Below are positions 26,007 through 34,811 of a stretch of 64,000 nucleotides of DNA, piece by piece. The stretch comes from Reyranella massiliensis 521 (GTDB lineage Bacteria > Pseudomonadota > Alphaproteobacteria > Reyranellales > Reyranellaceae): the NCBI RefSeq assembly GCF_000312425.1, contig NZ_HE997181.1, positions 5,193,788 to 5,257,787 of the forward strand, read 5' to 3'. The position numbers were made by a program, and so were the translations under genes. How positions within the stretch are numbered: position 1 is the stretch's first letter; the number at the start of each line of letters is the position of its first letter. The notes beneath the pieces were generated by a model. The model was given only the letters and a program-made list of their open reading frames with translations, was not told the origin of the DNA and searched no databases.

Positions 26007-26981
26007 TCAGCCTCCTTCGACGGCGAAGCAGGCGACCAGCCGGCCGGGCGCGGCTTCGCGCAGCGTCGGCCGTTCGCCGAGGCATCGTTCCATCACGCGC
26101 TTGCAGCGCGGGGCGAAGGCACAGCCCTGCGGCAGGGCATTGAGCGGGGGCACCATGCCCGGAATGTCGGCCAGGCGTTCGGCACGTTCCGCCCCCGGCG
26201 TCGGCGTCGCGCCGATCAGTCCGACCGTATAGGGATGCAGGGGGGCCTCGAAGAGATCGTCGACGCTCGCCTCCTCGACCTTGCGGCCGGCATACATCAC
26301 CACGACCCTGTCGGCGGTCTCCGCTACCACGCCGAGATCGTGGGTGATGAAGATCATCGCCATCCCGGCGTCGGTCTGCAGTTTCTTCAGCAGCGCCAGC
26401 ACCTGCGCCTGCACCGTGACGTCGAGCGCCGTCGTCGGTTCGTCGGCAATCAACACCGACGGGCTGCAGGCGATCGCCATGGCGATCACGACCCGCTGGC
26501 ACATGCCGCCGGAGAGTTGGTGTGGATAGGCGTCGAGGCGGCGGGCGGCGTCGGGCATGCCGACCAGTTCGAGCAGTTCGAGAGCCCGCGCCCGCGCCGC
26601 CCTGCGGCTGAGGTCGGCATGGGCCGTCAGCACCTCGACGATCTGCTTTTCGATCGTGGCGACCGGGTTCAGCGAACTCATCGGGTCCTGGAAGATCATG
26701 CCGATCTCCTTGCCCCTGACATCGAGCATGTCGTCTTCGGACAAGGCGACGATGTCGCGTCCGTTCAGCCGCACTTCGCCACCGATGATGCGCGCGGGCG
26801 GATCGGGCAGCAGACGCATGATCGACAGCGCCGACAGCGACTTGCCGCAGCCGGATTCGCCGACCAGGGCCACGGTTTCGCCGGCGCCGACGGTGAGGCT
26901 CAGTCCGTCGACGGCCTTCATCTCGCCGCGGCGCGTGAACAGCGTGGTGCGCAGATCGCGCACTTCGAGAGGCGATGCCAT
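26007..26981 (-). CDS. Dpp/Opp-type ABC transporter ATP-binding protein (DppD-like)
   Basis: 324-residue ATPase. Walker A GESGCGKSL, signature QLSGGMCQRVVIAMAIA, Walker B VLIADEPTTALD, switch ITHDLGVVAETADRVVVMYAG, then the DppD-type C-terminal domain with GCAFAPRCKRVMERC. It is separated by a single base from the permease stop upstream and by 5 bp from the second ATPase, consistent with one transcript. Heterodimer partner of the DppF-like protein. Confidence 0.92.
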   Translation of the reverse strand: MASPLEVRDLRTTLFTRRGEMKAVDGLSLTVGAGETVALVGESGCGKSLSALSIMRLLPDPPARIIGGEVRLNGRDIVALSEDDMLDVRGKEIGMIFQDPMSSLNPVATIEKQIVEVLTAHADLSRRAARARALELLELVGMPDAARRLDAYPHQLSGGMCQRVVIAMAIACSPSVLIADEPTTALDVTVQAQVLALLKKLQTDAGMAMIFITHDLGVVAETADRVVVMYAGRKVEEASVDDLFEAPLHPYTVGLIGATPTPGAERAERLADIPGMVPPLNALPQGCAFAPRCKRVMERCLGERPTLREAAPGRLVACFAVEGG

Positions 26982-26982
26982 C

Positions 26983-27837
26983 TCAGCGATCCCTGAGCTT
27001 GGGGTTCAGCGCATCGTTCAGCCCGTCGCCGACCAGGTTGAGGCAGAGCACGGTGAGCATGATGGCCACGCCGGGAATGGCGCAGATGTACCAGGAGCTG
27101 CGGATGAGCAGCCGGCCGTCGCCGACCAGCCGCCCCCAGCTCGCGATGTTGGGGTCGCCGAGGCCGAGGAAGGACACCGCCGATTCGAACAGGATGGCGC
27201 CAGCCACGACCAGCGAAGACAGTACGATGACCGGCGGCAGGGCGTTGGGCAGGATCTCGGTGGCGATGATCTTGAAGTCGCCCATGCCCATCGACCGACA
27301 GGCTTGTACGAATTCGCGGTCGCGCAGCGCCAGAAACTCCGCCCGCGTCATGCGTGCAATCGGCGTCCAGGTCACCACGCCGATGGCGACGACGATGTTG
27401 TCGAGCGTCGAGCCCAGGATCACCACGATGGTGAGCACGAAGATCAGGTTGGGAATGGTCTGGAACAGCTCGGCGAGGCGCATGACGATTTCGTCGATCC
27501 AGCCGCCGAAGTAACCGGCAGTGGCGCCGACGCCGACGCCGATGAAGGTGGCGACGGCCGAGGCGAACAGGCCGATCAGCAGGGTCGCCCGGGCGCCATG
27601 TACGATCATGGCGAGGATGTCGCGCCCGAGCGAGTCGGTGCCGAGTGGAAACTCGGGATCCTCGCCCGGCCATAGTTCCGGCATGCCCACGATGCGCAGC
27701 GGATCGCCGGGAAAGAGGACCGAAGCAAAGATGGCCATGAGGGCGACCACCAGGATCAGGCAGGCGCCGGCCAGCGCGCCGCGATTGCGCGCGAAGCGAC
27801 CGAAGAACTCGAAGCGCGGGGAGGCAAGGCTGGCCAT
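26983..27837 (-). CDS. Dpp-type ABC transporter permease (DppC-like)
   Basis: 284-residue inner-membrane permease. I chose the ATG at 27837, which overlaps the stop of the DppB-like gene as ATGA; an earlier in-frame ATG at 27867 would overlap by 31 bp. Six helices are predicted. The N-terminal DppC/OppC segment GRFARNRGALAGACLILVV and the EAA coupling loop REFVQACRSMGMGDFKIIATEILPN are diagnostic. Forms the channel with the DppB-like protein. Confidence 0.9.
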   Translation of the reverse strand: MASLASPRFEFFGRFARNRGALAGACLILVVALMAIFASVLFPGDPLRIVGMPELWPGEDPEFPLGTDSLGRDILAMIVHGARATLLIGLFASAVATFIGVGVGATAGYFGGWIDEIVMRLAELFQTIPNLIFVLTIVVILGSTLDNIVVAIGVVTWTPIARMTRAEFLALRDREFVQACRSMGMGDFKIIATEILPNALPPVIVLSSLVVAGAILFESAVSFLGLGDPNIASWGRLVGDGRLLIRSSWYICAIPGVAIMLTVLCLNLVGDGLNDALNPKLRDR

Positions 27838-28799
27838 CAGCGGATCTCGATGCGTGGGTCGAGCCACATGTAGATGAGGTCGACGGTGATATTGGCGGCG
27901 ATGACGACCAGCGAACCCAGCACCATGATGCCGAGCACCACGGGGTAGTTGCGCGAGCTCACGCTGTCGAACAGCAGCGAGCCGATGCCGGGCCAGCTGA
28001 ACACGCTCTCGATCACCACGCTGCCGGCCAGCACGGTGCCCATCTGTACGCCGAGAATGGTGACGACGGGCAGCAGTGCGTTGCGCAGGACGTGGTTGAT
28101 CGTCACCTTGTTGCGGCTGAGCCCCTTGGCGCGCGCGGTGCGCACGAAGTCGGCCTGTGCCACCTCCAGCATCGAGGATCGCATGACGCGGGTGTAGGTC
28201 GCGGCATAGAACAGGCCGAGCGCCAGAGTCGGCAGGATGAGGTGGTGCAGGATGTCGAGTATCCCGCCGCCGCCGCCGATCTTCATCATGCCGCCGACCG
28301 GCAACCAGCCGAGCTTCACGGAGAACAGCACGATCAGCATGATGCCGAGCCAGAAGCTCGGTGCAGCGTAGAAGAACATGGCCGCGACTGAAACCAGGCT
28401 GTCCCAGAAAGTGCGGACCTTCATCGAGGCGACGACGCCGGCGGCGACGCCGACCGAGACGGCGAGGGTAATGCTCGACACCATCAGCAGCAGAGTTGCC
28501 GGCAGATGCATCCAGATCGCCTGGATCACCGGCATGTTCTGTCGGTAGGAGAAGCCGAAATCGAACTGCAGCAGCGCCCAGATATATTTCAGGAGCTGCA
28601 TCCAGACCGGATCCTCGAGCCCGTACGTCTTGCGCAGGAGCTCGATGGTGGCAGGGTCGCTCACCTGGTTCTCGGCCGTCATCAGCTCGAGAAAGCTGCC
28701 GGGCGCGAGCTGGATCAGGCCGAAGTTGATGATCACGACACCCAGCATCAGCGGCACGGCCTGGATCAGCCGTCGCCGCAGGAGCTTGAGCGCCGCCAT
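27837..28799 (-). CDS. Dpp-type ABC transporter permease (DppB-like)
   Basis: 320-residue permease (start ATG at 28799, MAALKLLRRRLIQAVP, the normal DppB N-terminus). An in-frame ATG at 28934 would add 45 residues of Ala/Pro-rich low complexity and overlap the binding-protein gene; I regard that extension as a translated intergenic hairpin repeat, although a strong AAAGGAGG sits just after the upstream stop. Six helices, the EAA loop DFVRTARAKGLSRNKVTINHVLRNAL and the C-terminal PRIEIR are clear. Confidence 0.87.
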   Translation of the reverse strand: MAALKLLRRRLIQAVPLMLGVVIINFGLIQLAPGSFLELMTAENQVSDPATIELLRKTYGLEDPVWMQLLKYIWALLQFDFGFSYRQNMPVIQAIWMHLPATLLLMVSSITLAVSVGVAAGVVASMKVRTFWDSLVSVAAMFFYAAPSFWLGIMLIVLFSVKLGWLPVGGMMKIGGGGGILDILHHLILPTLALGLFYAATYTRVMRSSMLEVAQADFVRTARAKGLSRNKVTINHVLRNALLPVVTILGVQMGTVLAGSVVIESVFSWPGIGSLLFDSVSSRNYPVVLGIMVLGSLVVIAANITVDLIYMWLDPRIEIR

Positions 28800-28801
28800 C
28801 C

Positions 28802-28851
28802 GGCGGGAGGACCCGCCCTTCGTCCGAGCTGCCGCCGAGCGAGGAAGGGCG
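28802..28851 (-). repeat. Two overlapping, mutually exclusive hairpins before dppB-like gene
   Basis: On the transcribed strand a stem CGCCCTTC / GAAGGGCG (28851-28844 with 28821-28814, 22-nt loop) shares its 3' arm with a second stem GGCGGG / CCCGCC (28817-28812 with 28807-28802, loop TCCT). The second ends 2 bp before the DppB-like ATG, so it would block ribosome access, while the first would release it. It may be a REP-like element with an attenuating role. Confidence 0.5.
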
Positions 28852-28918
28852 CTCGACGGATGGAGGACGGCGGCGGGAGCGGGAGGAACGGCGGGAGCGG
28901 CAGCCGAGCCCGCCTCCT

Positions 28919-30541
28919 TTAGCTCGCCAGCCATATGTCCGCCCAGCCGGCTGCGAGGTAGTTGGGGTCGTTGGAGTGGTTCTGCACCTTGGTGCTGGCG
29001 ACCGTGATCGATTCCAGCTCGGTCAGTGGCAGTAGCGACGCCTCCTGGGTGGTGATCTTCTGGAACTCGACCACCAGAGCCTTGCGCTTCACCGGATCGG
29101 TCTCGACCTTGATCTTGTCGACCAGGGCGTCGAGATCGGGGTTGGAGTAGCCGTTGGCATTGCGGAAGGGCACGCCCTTCTTGATGCCGTCGGTGGTGAA
29201 ATACTGGGTCGTGGTCGGAATCGGCTCCGACGGATTGGCCTGGTTGGAGATTGCCAGGTCGAAGTCGTAGTCGGTGTAGATGCGCTTGATCGAGGTCGGG
29301 CGGTCGGGCACCGAAAGCGTGACGCCGACCCCGACATCCTCGAGCGCCTGTTTGACGTAGGCGCCGACCTTGCCGTTGTCGGAAAACCAGCCCGCCGCCA
29401 GTAGGTTCACGGTGAAGCGCTTGCCGTCGGCTTTCTTCGGAAAGCCCGCCGCGTCGAGGAGCGCCGCCGCCTTCTTCGGATCAAAGCCGGTCTTGTAGGT
29501 ATCGGCCGTGAAGAATTCCTTGTTTGGCGAATAGATCGGGCTCGTGCCCGGCCGGGCGTAACCGTAGTAGACAGTCTTGGCGATGAATTCGCGGTTGATG
29601 GCGTGGAAGATGGCCTGCCGGACCTCGCGCTTGGCGAAGACCGGGTTGCGCATGTTGCACTCCAGCGTGGTCGACCACACTGCCTCCTCGTAACCTTTGG
29701 ACGTGGCCACAAACTTGCCCGTGGCGGTCAGACGCTTGATGTCCGGCGGAGCGATCGGGTTGAAGACGCCGATATGGATATCGCCCGCCTCCATGGCCGC
29801 GGCCCGGCCGGCCGGATCACGCACGTAGCGGATGATCAGGCGGTCGAGATAGGGCAGGTCCTTCTGCCAGTAATTCTCGTTCTTGACGTACTCAAAATGG
29901 CTGCCGCGCACCCATTCCTTGAACTTCCACGGACCCGTGCCGATCGGTGCGTTGTTCGCCGGATTGGTGATTGGGTCACTGCCGGCGTAGATGTGTTTGG
30001 GCAGGATGTAGTTGACGTTGGCCGACAAGGTCGACGCAAAGAAGAATTCCGGCGTCGGCTTGGAATAGGTCATGACCACGGTATCGGCGTCCGGCGCCTC
30101 GACACTCACGAAGTCGGTCATCGCCGACGCGGCTGCGTACTTCTTCCAGATCTCGCCGATCGAATAGACGACATCGTCGACGGTCATCTCCTTGCCGTCG
30201 TGGAACTTGACGCCCTTGCGGATCTTGATGGTGTAGGACTTGAAGTCGGCCGACGGTTTCCAGCTCTCCGCCAGGGCGCCTTCGAAGACACCGTCCATGT
30301 TGCGATTGGCCAGACGTTCGAAGAGTTTCGACGAGGAGAAGGTCGGGCTGGACCCGCCGCCCGCCGGTACGTAGCAGGCCTGCGGCTCGCCGCCGCCCCA
30401 GGTTGCCACCAGCGTGCCGCCCCGTTTGGGGGTGCCTTGCGCCGGCGTTCCTTGTGCAAAGGCCGGCGTTACCGCCGCAATTCCGGTTGCCATGGCGCCG
30501 ACACTGAAGATGCGCCGTGTAATGTAGTCGTTGTTGCTCAT
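28919..30541 (-). CDS. Dpp-type ABC transporter substrate-binding protein (SBP family 5)
   Basis: 540-residue periplasmic type-II binding protein. The N-terminus ITRRIFSVGAMATGIAAV has a twin-arginine pattern followed by a cleavage-like AFAQ. Family 5 hallmarks include LAESWKPSADFKSYTIKIRKGVKFHDGK near residues 90-120 and GTGPWKFKEW. Start ATG at 30541 has a GAGGGG site. It precedes the permease and ATPase genes of the same importer. Ligand unknown: family 5 proteins bind peptides, nickel, sugars, opines and other amides. The neighbouring peptidase-like and CoA-ligase genes suggest an amide- or peptide-conjugated acid (inference). Confidence 0.9.
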   Translation of the reverse strand: MSNNDYITRRIFSVGAMATGIAAVTPAFAQGTPAQGTPKRGGTLVATWGGGEPQACYVPAGGGSSPTFSSSKLFERLANRNMDGVFEGALAESWKPSADFKSYTIKIRKGVKFHDGKEMTVDDVVYSIGEIWKKYAAASAMTDFVSVEAPDADTVVMTYSKPTPEFFFASTLSANVNYILPKHIYAGSDPITNPANNAPIGTGPWKFKEWVRGSHFEYVKNENYWQKDLPYLDRLIIRYVRDPAGRAAAMEAGDIHIGVFNPIAPPDIKRLTATGKFVATSKGYEEAVWSTTLECNMRNPVFAKREVRQAIFHAINREFIAKTVYYGYARPGTSPIYSPNKEFFTADTYKTGFDPKKAAALLDAAGFPKKADGKRFTVNLLAAGWFSDNGKVGAYVKQALEDVGVGVTLSVPDRPTSIKRIYTDYDFDLAISNQANPSEPIPTTTQYFTTDGIKKGVPFRNANGYSNPDLDALVDKIKVETDPVKRKALVVEFQKITTQEASLLPLTELESITVASTKVQNHSNDPNYLAAGWADIWLAS

Positions 30542-30666
30542 GAACCCCTCCGTTTCCCCTAGTCTTCCCCGTTGTCGTCCGCGGTGCCTTCCGCGTTGTC
30601 TTTCATGTTTCGTTGTCCGATGACGAAGCAATCTTCATACCTGCCGGCCGTCCGCCACCCTCAGCC

Positions 30667-30691
30667 ACCTCCCCCGGCGGGCGGGGGAGGT
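30667..30691. repeat. Dispersed GC palindrome (second copy)
   Basis: Perfect 10-bp arms ACCTCCCCCG / CGGGGGAGGT with a 5-nt loop, in the 164-bp gap between the thioesterase stop and the binding-protein start on the same strand. The CCTCCCCC / GGGGGAGG core is identical to the hairpin at 13753-13775. It may set the expression ratio between the enzyme genes and the binding protein. Confidence 0.65.
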
Positions 30692-30705
30692 CGAGAAGGG
30701 CGGTG

Positions 30706-31146
30706 CTAGGCCGGTAACGTCGAGTAGGTTGCGCGGCCGACGGCCACCAACGCTTTCTGGTCGTTGTAGACATCGACATCGACGACGCCGACGCTCTTGC
30801 CGGCGCGGCGCACCCGCGCTGTCGTGGTGAGCGCGGTCTTGATCGCGGGTCGCAGATAGTCGACGCGGAAATTGATCGTCGGCAGGCCGCGGCGCAGTGC
30901 CATCACCAGTGCATAATCGCCGACCGTGTCGATGATCGCCGCGATCGGGCCGCCATGCCATTGGCCGGAGCCGGCACCGCGCTCGAACTCCGGCTTCATC
31001 GTGCAGGTCATGGTGACCTCCTCGCGCGCCGGATCCGTTGCCGTCACCTTGAGGCCGAGAAAGGCGATGAAGGGCGAGCGGTCGAGCTGCGCCTGCATTT
31101 CCTGGGCGGTGAGCGGCTGTAGCTTTTCGCCGTTGTCCTTGCTCAT
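30706..31146 (-). CDS. PaaI-type hotdog-fold thioesterase
   Basis: 146-residue acyl-CoA thioesterase-like protein. The hotdog signature reads GQWHGGPIAAIIDTVGDYALVMAL, with the catalytic Asp on the central helix, followed by RVDYLRPA and RRAGKSVGVVDVDVY. Start ATG overlaps the stop of the oxidoreductase gene (ATGA). In the operon it could hydrolyse a CoA thioester made by the ligase two genes upstream, or act as a proofreading/salvage enzyme. Confidence 0.87.
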   Translation of the reverse strand: MSKDNGEKLQPLTAQEMQAQLDRSPFIAFLGLKVTATDPAREEVTMTCTMKPEFERGAGSGQWHGGPIAAIIDTVGDYALVMALRRGLPTINFRVDYLRPAIKTALTTTARVRRAGKSVGVVDVDVYNDQKALVAVGRATYSTLPA

Positions 31147-32156
31147 GGTGTCACCACGATCTTGCCGAACACCTCGCGATCCTCGATGACGCGCAGTGCC
31201 TCGCGAGCCTCGGCGAGCGGGAAGACCTTGTCGACCAGTACCTTGAGCTTGCCGCTCTGAACAAGCTCGAGAAGCTTCTCGATGTCCGAGCGGACCCAGC
31301 CGTTGGACCCCAGAACCTTCAGCTCGAAGGTCCAGATGAAGCGGATATCTTCCTTCGGATCGTAGCCGGCCGTGGCGCCGCAGGTCAGCAAGCGGCCGCC
31401 GACCTTCAGGCACTTGAGCGAGTTCACCCAGGTGTCGCCGCCGGTATAGTTCACCACCACGTCGAGGCCCTGGTCGGTGCCCGAGCCGCGGCGCGTCGGC
31501 TTGCCGTACATCGCGAAGACTTCCTTCATGAAATCTTTCTCGATGTAGTTGATCGTCTTGTCGGCGCCGAGTTCGGCGAGGCGCTTGGCCTTGGCATCGG
31601 TGCCGGCGCAGGCGATGACCTCGGCGCCTGCGAGCTTGGCGAGCTGCAGGCAGCAGACGCCGACGCCGCCCGAGGCGCCCAGGATCAGCACCTTCTCGCC
31701 CTTGGCCACCTGGCCGTTGGTCACCATCATGCGCAGCGCCGTGCCGTAGGCCACGGGCAGGGCCGCCGCATCGGTGAAGCTCACGCCGTCGGGGATCCGG
31801 ATGAGCTGGTGGGCGCGCGCCTTGCAGAGCTCGGCCAGGCCGCCATGCACTGTCTCGCCCATCAGGCCGCCTTCGACCCGGTTGATCGGATCGACCAGCA
31901 CACGGTCGCCCTTCTTCCAGCCGGTGACGCCGGGGCCCACTTCGGCAATCTCGCCGGCCACGTCGAGGCCCATGATCGCCGGCATCGGCACCTTGATGCC
32001 GGGCATGCCGCGGCGGGTGAAGACATCGTGGTAGTTGAGGGACGACGCCTTGACCGCGACGATCACGTCGCCTTCGCCCGGCGTCGGGTCGGGGAAGCCG
32101 GTCTCGTAGACCAGGCGGTCCGGCCCGCCATGCTCACGGACAACTGCTGCTTTCAT
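31143..32156 (-). CDS. Zinc-binding-type alcohol dehydrogenase / quinone oxidoreductase
   Basis: MDR-superfamily NADPH-dependent oxidoreductase, 337 residues. GroES-like N-terminal half (GEGDVIVAVKASSLNYHDVFTRRG, GLDVAGEIAEVGPGV), nucleotide fold with ILGASGGVGVCCLQLAKLAGAEV, and a C-terminal KVFPLAEAREALRVIEDREVFGKIVV. Asn-Tyr-His in the first loop replaces the catalytic-zinc Cys, and the structural-zinc Cys cluster is absent, so it is closer to quinone oxidoreductase/enoyl reductase than to zinc alcohol dehydrogenase. Start ATG at 32156 is 1 bp after the ligase stop. It may reduce an enone or enoyl intermediate. Confidence 0.86.
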   Translation of the reverse strand: MKAAVVREHGGPDRLVYETGFPDPTPGEGDVIVAVKASSLNYHDVFTRRGMPGIKVPMPAIMGLDVAGEIAEVGPGVTGWKKGDRVLVDPINRVEGGLMGETVHGGLAELCKARAHQLIRIPDGVSFTDAAALPVAYGTALRMMVTNGQVAKGEKVLILGASGGVGVCCLQLAKLAGAEVIACAGTDAKAKRLAELGADKTINYIEKDFMKEVFAMYGKPTRRGSGTDQGLDVVVNYTGGDTWVNSLKCLKVGGRLLTCGATAGYDPKEDIRFIWTFELKVLGSNGWVRSDIEKLLELVQSGKLKVLVDKVFPLAEAREALRVIEDREVFGKIVVTP

Positions 32157-32157
32157 T

Positions 32158-33657
32158 TCATATCTCTCCAGTTGGGATTCGTTGGGCAAGCGCGCGCTTG
32201 TCGATCTTGTTGGTGCCGGCAAGCGGCATCTCCTCGACGAAGATCACGCGCCGCGGATGCTGGTAGGCCGGCGCATTTGCGAGCGCGTAGGTTTTCACGG
32301 CCTGTTCGTCGAGCGTGGCGTCGGGCGTCCTGACGACGAAGGCGATCGGCTTGTGGCCCTTGAGTTCGTCGGGAATCGGGATCACCGCGGCCTGATGGAT
32401 GCCGGGGTGGCGCTCCAGCATCTTCTCGACCTCGCCCGGATAGATGTTTTCGCCGCCGCAGACGAACATGTCGTCGGCGCGGCCCACGAAGAAGAAGAAG
32501 CCGTTCTCGTCACGGCGGAAGACGTCACCGGTCCGGTAGTAGCCGTCCGGCGTCATCGCCTTGGCCGTGACTTCGGGCAGCTTGTGATAGTGCGTCATCA
32601 GGGCGCCGCACTTCATCTCGAGCACGCCTTCGTCGTTCACTTCCTTGCCGTCGCGCACCAGACGGAGCTGGACGGTGGGATGCGGATAGCCGGTCGAGAG
32701 TTCGGGCTGCGGGATGCCGTCGGGATGCGGGCCGAAAACCACGGGACCGGCCTCGGTGGTGCCGTAGCCATTGCTGATCTGCGCCGTCGGGAAAACCTTG
32801 CGGACCTGGTCGATCAGCGATTGCGTGATCGGCGCGGAGCCCATGCGGACGGCCTCGACGGCCGACAGGTCGTTCTTCGCCAGCAGCTCGCGCTCGCGCA
32901 GCATCATGGCGATCATGGTCGGGACCGAAGTGAGGAAGGCGACGCGATGCGCGGCGGCTGCCTCGATGTAGCCCTTGGCGGTGAACTGCGGCAGCAGGAC
33001 CACGGTGTCGCCGTGGGAGAAGGTGGTCTGGCACATGGCGAGACCGTTCATGTGATAGAGCGGTGCCGCCACGATGGAGCGCTGGCCGAACGCGCCCCCG
33101 CGGCGCTGGCGTTGGCTGATCGCCCAGAGGTGCGAGTAGTGCGACAGCACCACCCCCTTGGGGCGGCCCGTCGAGCCCGAGGTGTAGAGGAACATCGCCG
33201 GTTCCTCGCCCTTCATTGCCAGCGGCGTGAAGGGGCCTTCGTCCAGAAGGTCGGCGAAATCCCGGTCGAACGAAATCTTGGGTACGCTATCGGGTGCAAG
33301 GGCCAGGCGCTGGTCGTCGCCGATCACCAGCTTGGCGTCGCAGTCGCCCACGATGTAGGCGACGGTCTCGGCCGGCAGCTTGTAGTTCACCGGCACCGAG
33401 ACCAGGCCGGCCTGCATGGTGCCCAGGAAGGTAAACAGGAACTCGGCGCGGTTGGCGGACAGGATGGCCACGCGGTCGCCGCGCTGCAGACCGCGCTTCA
33501 GGAGCCCGCGGGCGACGGCGCCGCTCAGCCGCAGCAGATCGGCATAGGTATAGGTGCGTTCGGCGTTGTTACCGCCGACATCGATCAGCGCCACGCCGCT
33601 CGGCGGCACGTCGCGCGAGATCGCATCACCCTGATTGTCCCACTTGATCGTTACCAT
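32158..33657 (-). CDS. AMP-binding acyl-CoA ligase
   Basis: 499-residue ANL ligase. Motifs: FLYTSGSTGRPKGVVLSH, GYGTTEAGPVVFG, GYYRTGDVFRRDENGFFFFVGRADDMFVCGGENIYP and the catalytic Lys in LAGTNKIDKRAL. All are intact, so it should activate a carboxylic acid. The start overlaps the stop of the DUF2817 gene by 7 bp and its own stop is 1 bp from the next start, so this is one tightly packed operon. Similar to medium-chain/aromatic CoA ligases; substrate not assignable. Confidence 0.9.
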   Translation of the reverse strand: MVTIKWDNQGDAISRDVPPSGVALIDVGGNNAERTYTYADLLRLSGAVARGLLKRGLQRGDRVAILSANRAEFLFTFLGTMQAGLVSVPVNYKLPAETVAYIVGDCDAKLVIGDDQRLALAPDSVPKISFDRDFADLLDEGPFTPLAMKGEEPAMFLYTSGSTGRPKGVVLSHYSHLWAISQRQRRGGAFGQRSIVAAPLYHMNGLAMCQTTFSHGDTVVLLPQFTAKGYIEAAAAHRVAFLTSVPTMIAMMLRERELLAKNDLSAVEAVRMGSAPITQSLIDQVRKVFPTAQISNGYGTTEAGPVVFGPHPDGIPQPELSTGYPHPTVQLRLVRDGKEVNDEGVLEMKCGALMTHYHKLPEVTAKAMTPDGYYRTGDVFRRDENGFFFFVGRADDMFVCGGENIYPGEVEKMLERHPGIHQAAVIPIPDELKGHKPIAFVVRTPDATLDEQAVKTYALANAPAYQHPRRVIFVEEMPLAGTNKIDKRALAQRIPTGEI

Positions 33658-34742
33658 TTCGCAAGTCCCGCAATCGCTTGGTCGGTGAGTTCGAGGCCGG
33701 TATCGAGCGTGTCCTGGCGCCACTGACCGTCGAACGGACAGAAGGCGTCCATCATGTCGGCCTGCAGGGTCGCGCGCGTGTCGGGATCCAGGCCGTGCTG
33801 GCGGCGCAGCCACTGGTCGAGCCGCAGCACGCGGCGCATGTTGACGCCACGCGTGCCGAATTCGATCACGGCGCCACACATCGGGCGATTGCCGAGGAAG
33901 CGCTGCACGCCGTGGAAGACCAGCCCGGTATAGTTCGGCCGCGCCATGCCGTGCGGCCGCACGCCGTCGACATTCTCCTTGCCCCACCAGTCGCAAGCAC
34001 GGGCGAACAACGGACCGCCGGCCTCGTTGAAGCAGAGGAAGAACGGCTTGCCGTAGTCGCCGATGCCGGTGTGCCAGTCGATGAAGGCCACGCGCTCGGC
34101 GGCCGACAAGGTCTCCTGGACGATCGTTTCCAGCGTGCGGTTGGACCATTCCCGGTCCTTGCCACCGAACATCAGCCCGTCCTGGTGCCGGTACTGACCG
34201 CGCGCCAGAGTGTCGAACAACGTGTCCTGGCCGTTGGCCTTCGCGAATCCTTCGAGGACACTGTTGACCCTGGCATTCTCGGCATCGGTCCAGTCGCGGA
34301 TCAGTAGGCCGTCATGCAGCGTCTCGTAGTGGGGATTGTCGGGCGTGGCCCCCGCATCGCGATCGACGAAGTTGCGGTTGAGGTCGACGTTGTTCTCGGT
34401 AGTGCGCGTGAAGTGGGCGAAGCCGTAGGGGTTGAGGCCATGCACCAGCACGACGCCGACGCCGTCGGGCAGGCGCTCGGCGCCGCCGTTCATCAACCAG
34501 CCGATCTGCACTGCCGAGCCGGAGAAGCCTTCCTGGCCGTGCGTGCCGCTCACGAACAGGGCTTGCCGCGGCGCTTTGCGATCGCCGAGGCAGGCAACGT
34601 CGATCGCCAGCGGTCCGCCGTCCGGGGCTTTCTTCGCGGGATGGATATAGGAGCGGACGTCGGCCTTCGCCGCCGTCGCCGCCTTCAGGAATTTCGCGCG
34701 CGCGTTGGCATAGCTCGCCGCGAAGCAATCGTAGTATTCCAT
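33651..34742 (-). CDS. DUF2817 / M14-like zinc carboxypeptidase-family protein
   Basis: 363-residue cytoplasmic protein of the DUF2817 family (M14 carboxypeptidase clan). Candidate zinc ligands are His/Glu in SGTHGQEGFSGSA and His in AFIDWHTGIGDYG; Glu in AVIEFGTRG is the expected general base, and NNVDLNRNFVD matches the substrate-Arg region of M14 enzymes. No signal peptide. A deacylase/amidase acting on an imported amide or peptide conjugate would fit its place between a Dpp-type importer and a CoA ligase (inference). Confidence 0.83.
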   Translation of the reverse strand: MEYYDCFAASYANARAKFLKAATAAKADVRSYIHPAKKAPDGGPLAIDVACLGDRKAPRQALFVSGTHGQEGFSGSAVQIGWLMNGGAERLPDGVGVVLVHGLNPYGFAHFTRTTENNVDLNRNFVDRDAGATPDNPHYETLHDGLLIRDWTDAENARVNSVLEGFAKANGQDTLFDTLARGQYRHQDGLMFGGKDREWSNRTLETIVQETLSAAERVAFIDWHTGIGDYGKPFFLCFNEAGGPLFARACDWWGKENVDGVRPHGMARPNYTGLVFHGVQRFLGNRPMCGAVIEFGTRGVNMRRVLRLDQWLRRQHGLDPDTRATLQADMMDAFCPFDGQWRQDTLDTGLELTDQAIAGLAKW

Positions 34743-34811
34743 GTGCCCTTTCTCGGCCGCCGACCGACCCGTTCAACGGCTCGGCGCGGCTTTGTTGATC
34801 GCGCTTTCCGG

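Noticed and set aside
28800..28934. N-terminal Ala/Pro-rich extension of the DppB-like permease
   Set aside because: The segment coincides with hairpin repeats and would overlap the upstream gene; the usual permease N-terminus begins at the ATG at 28799.
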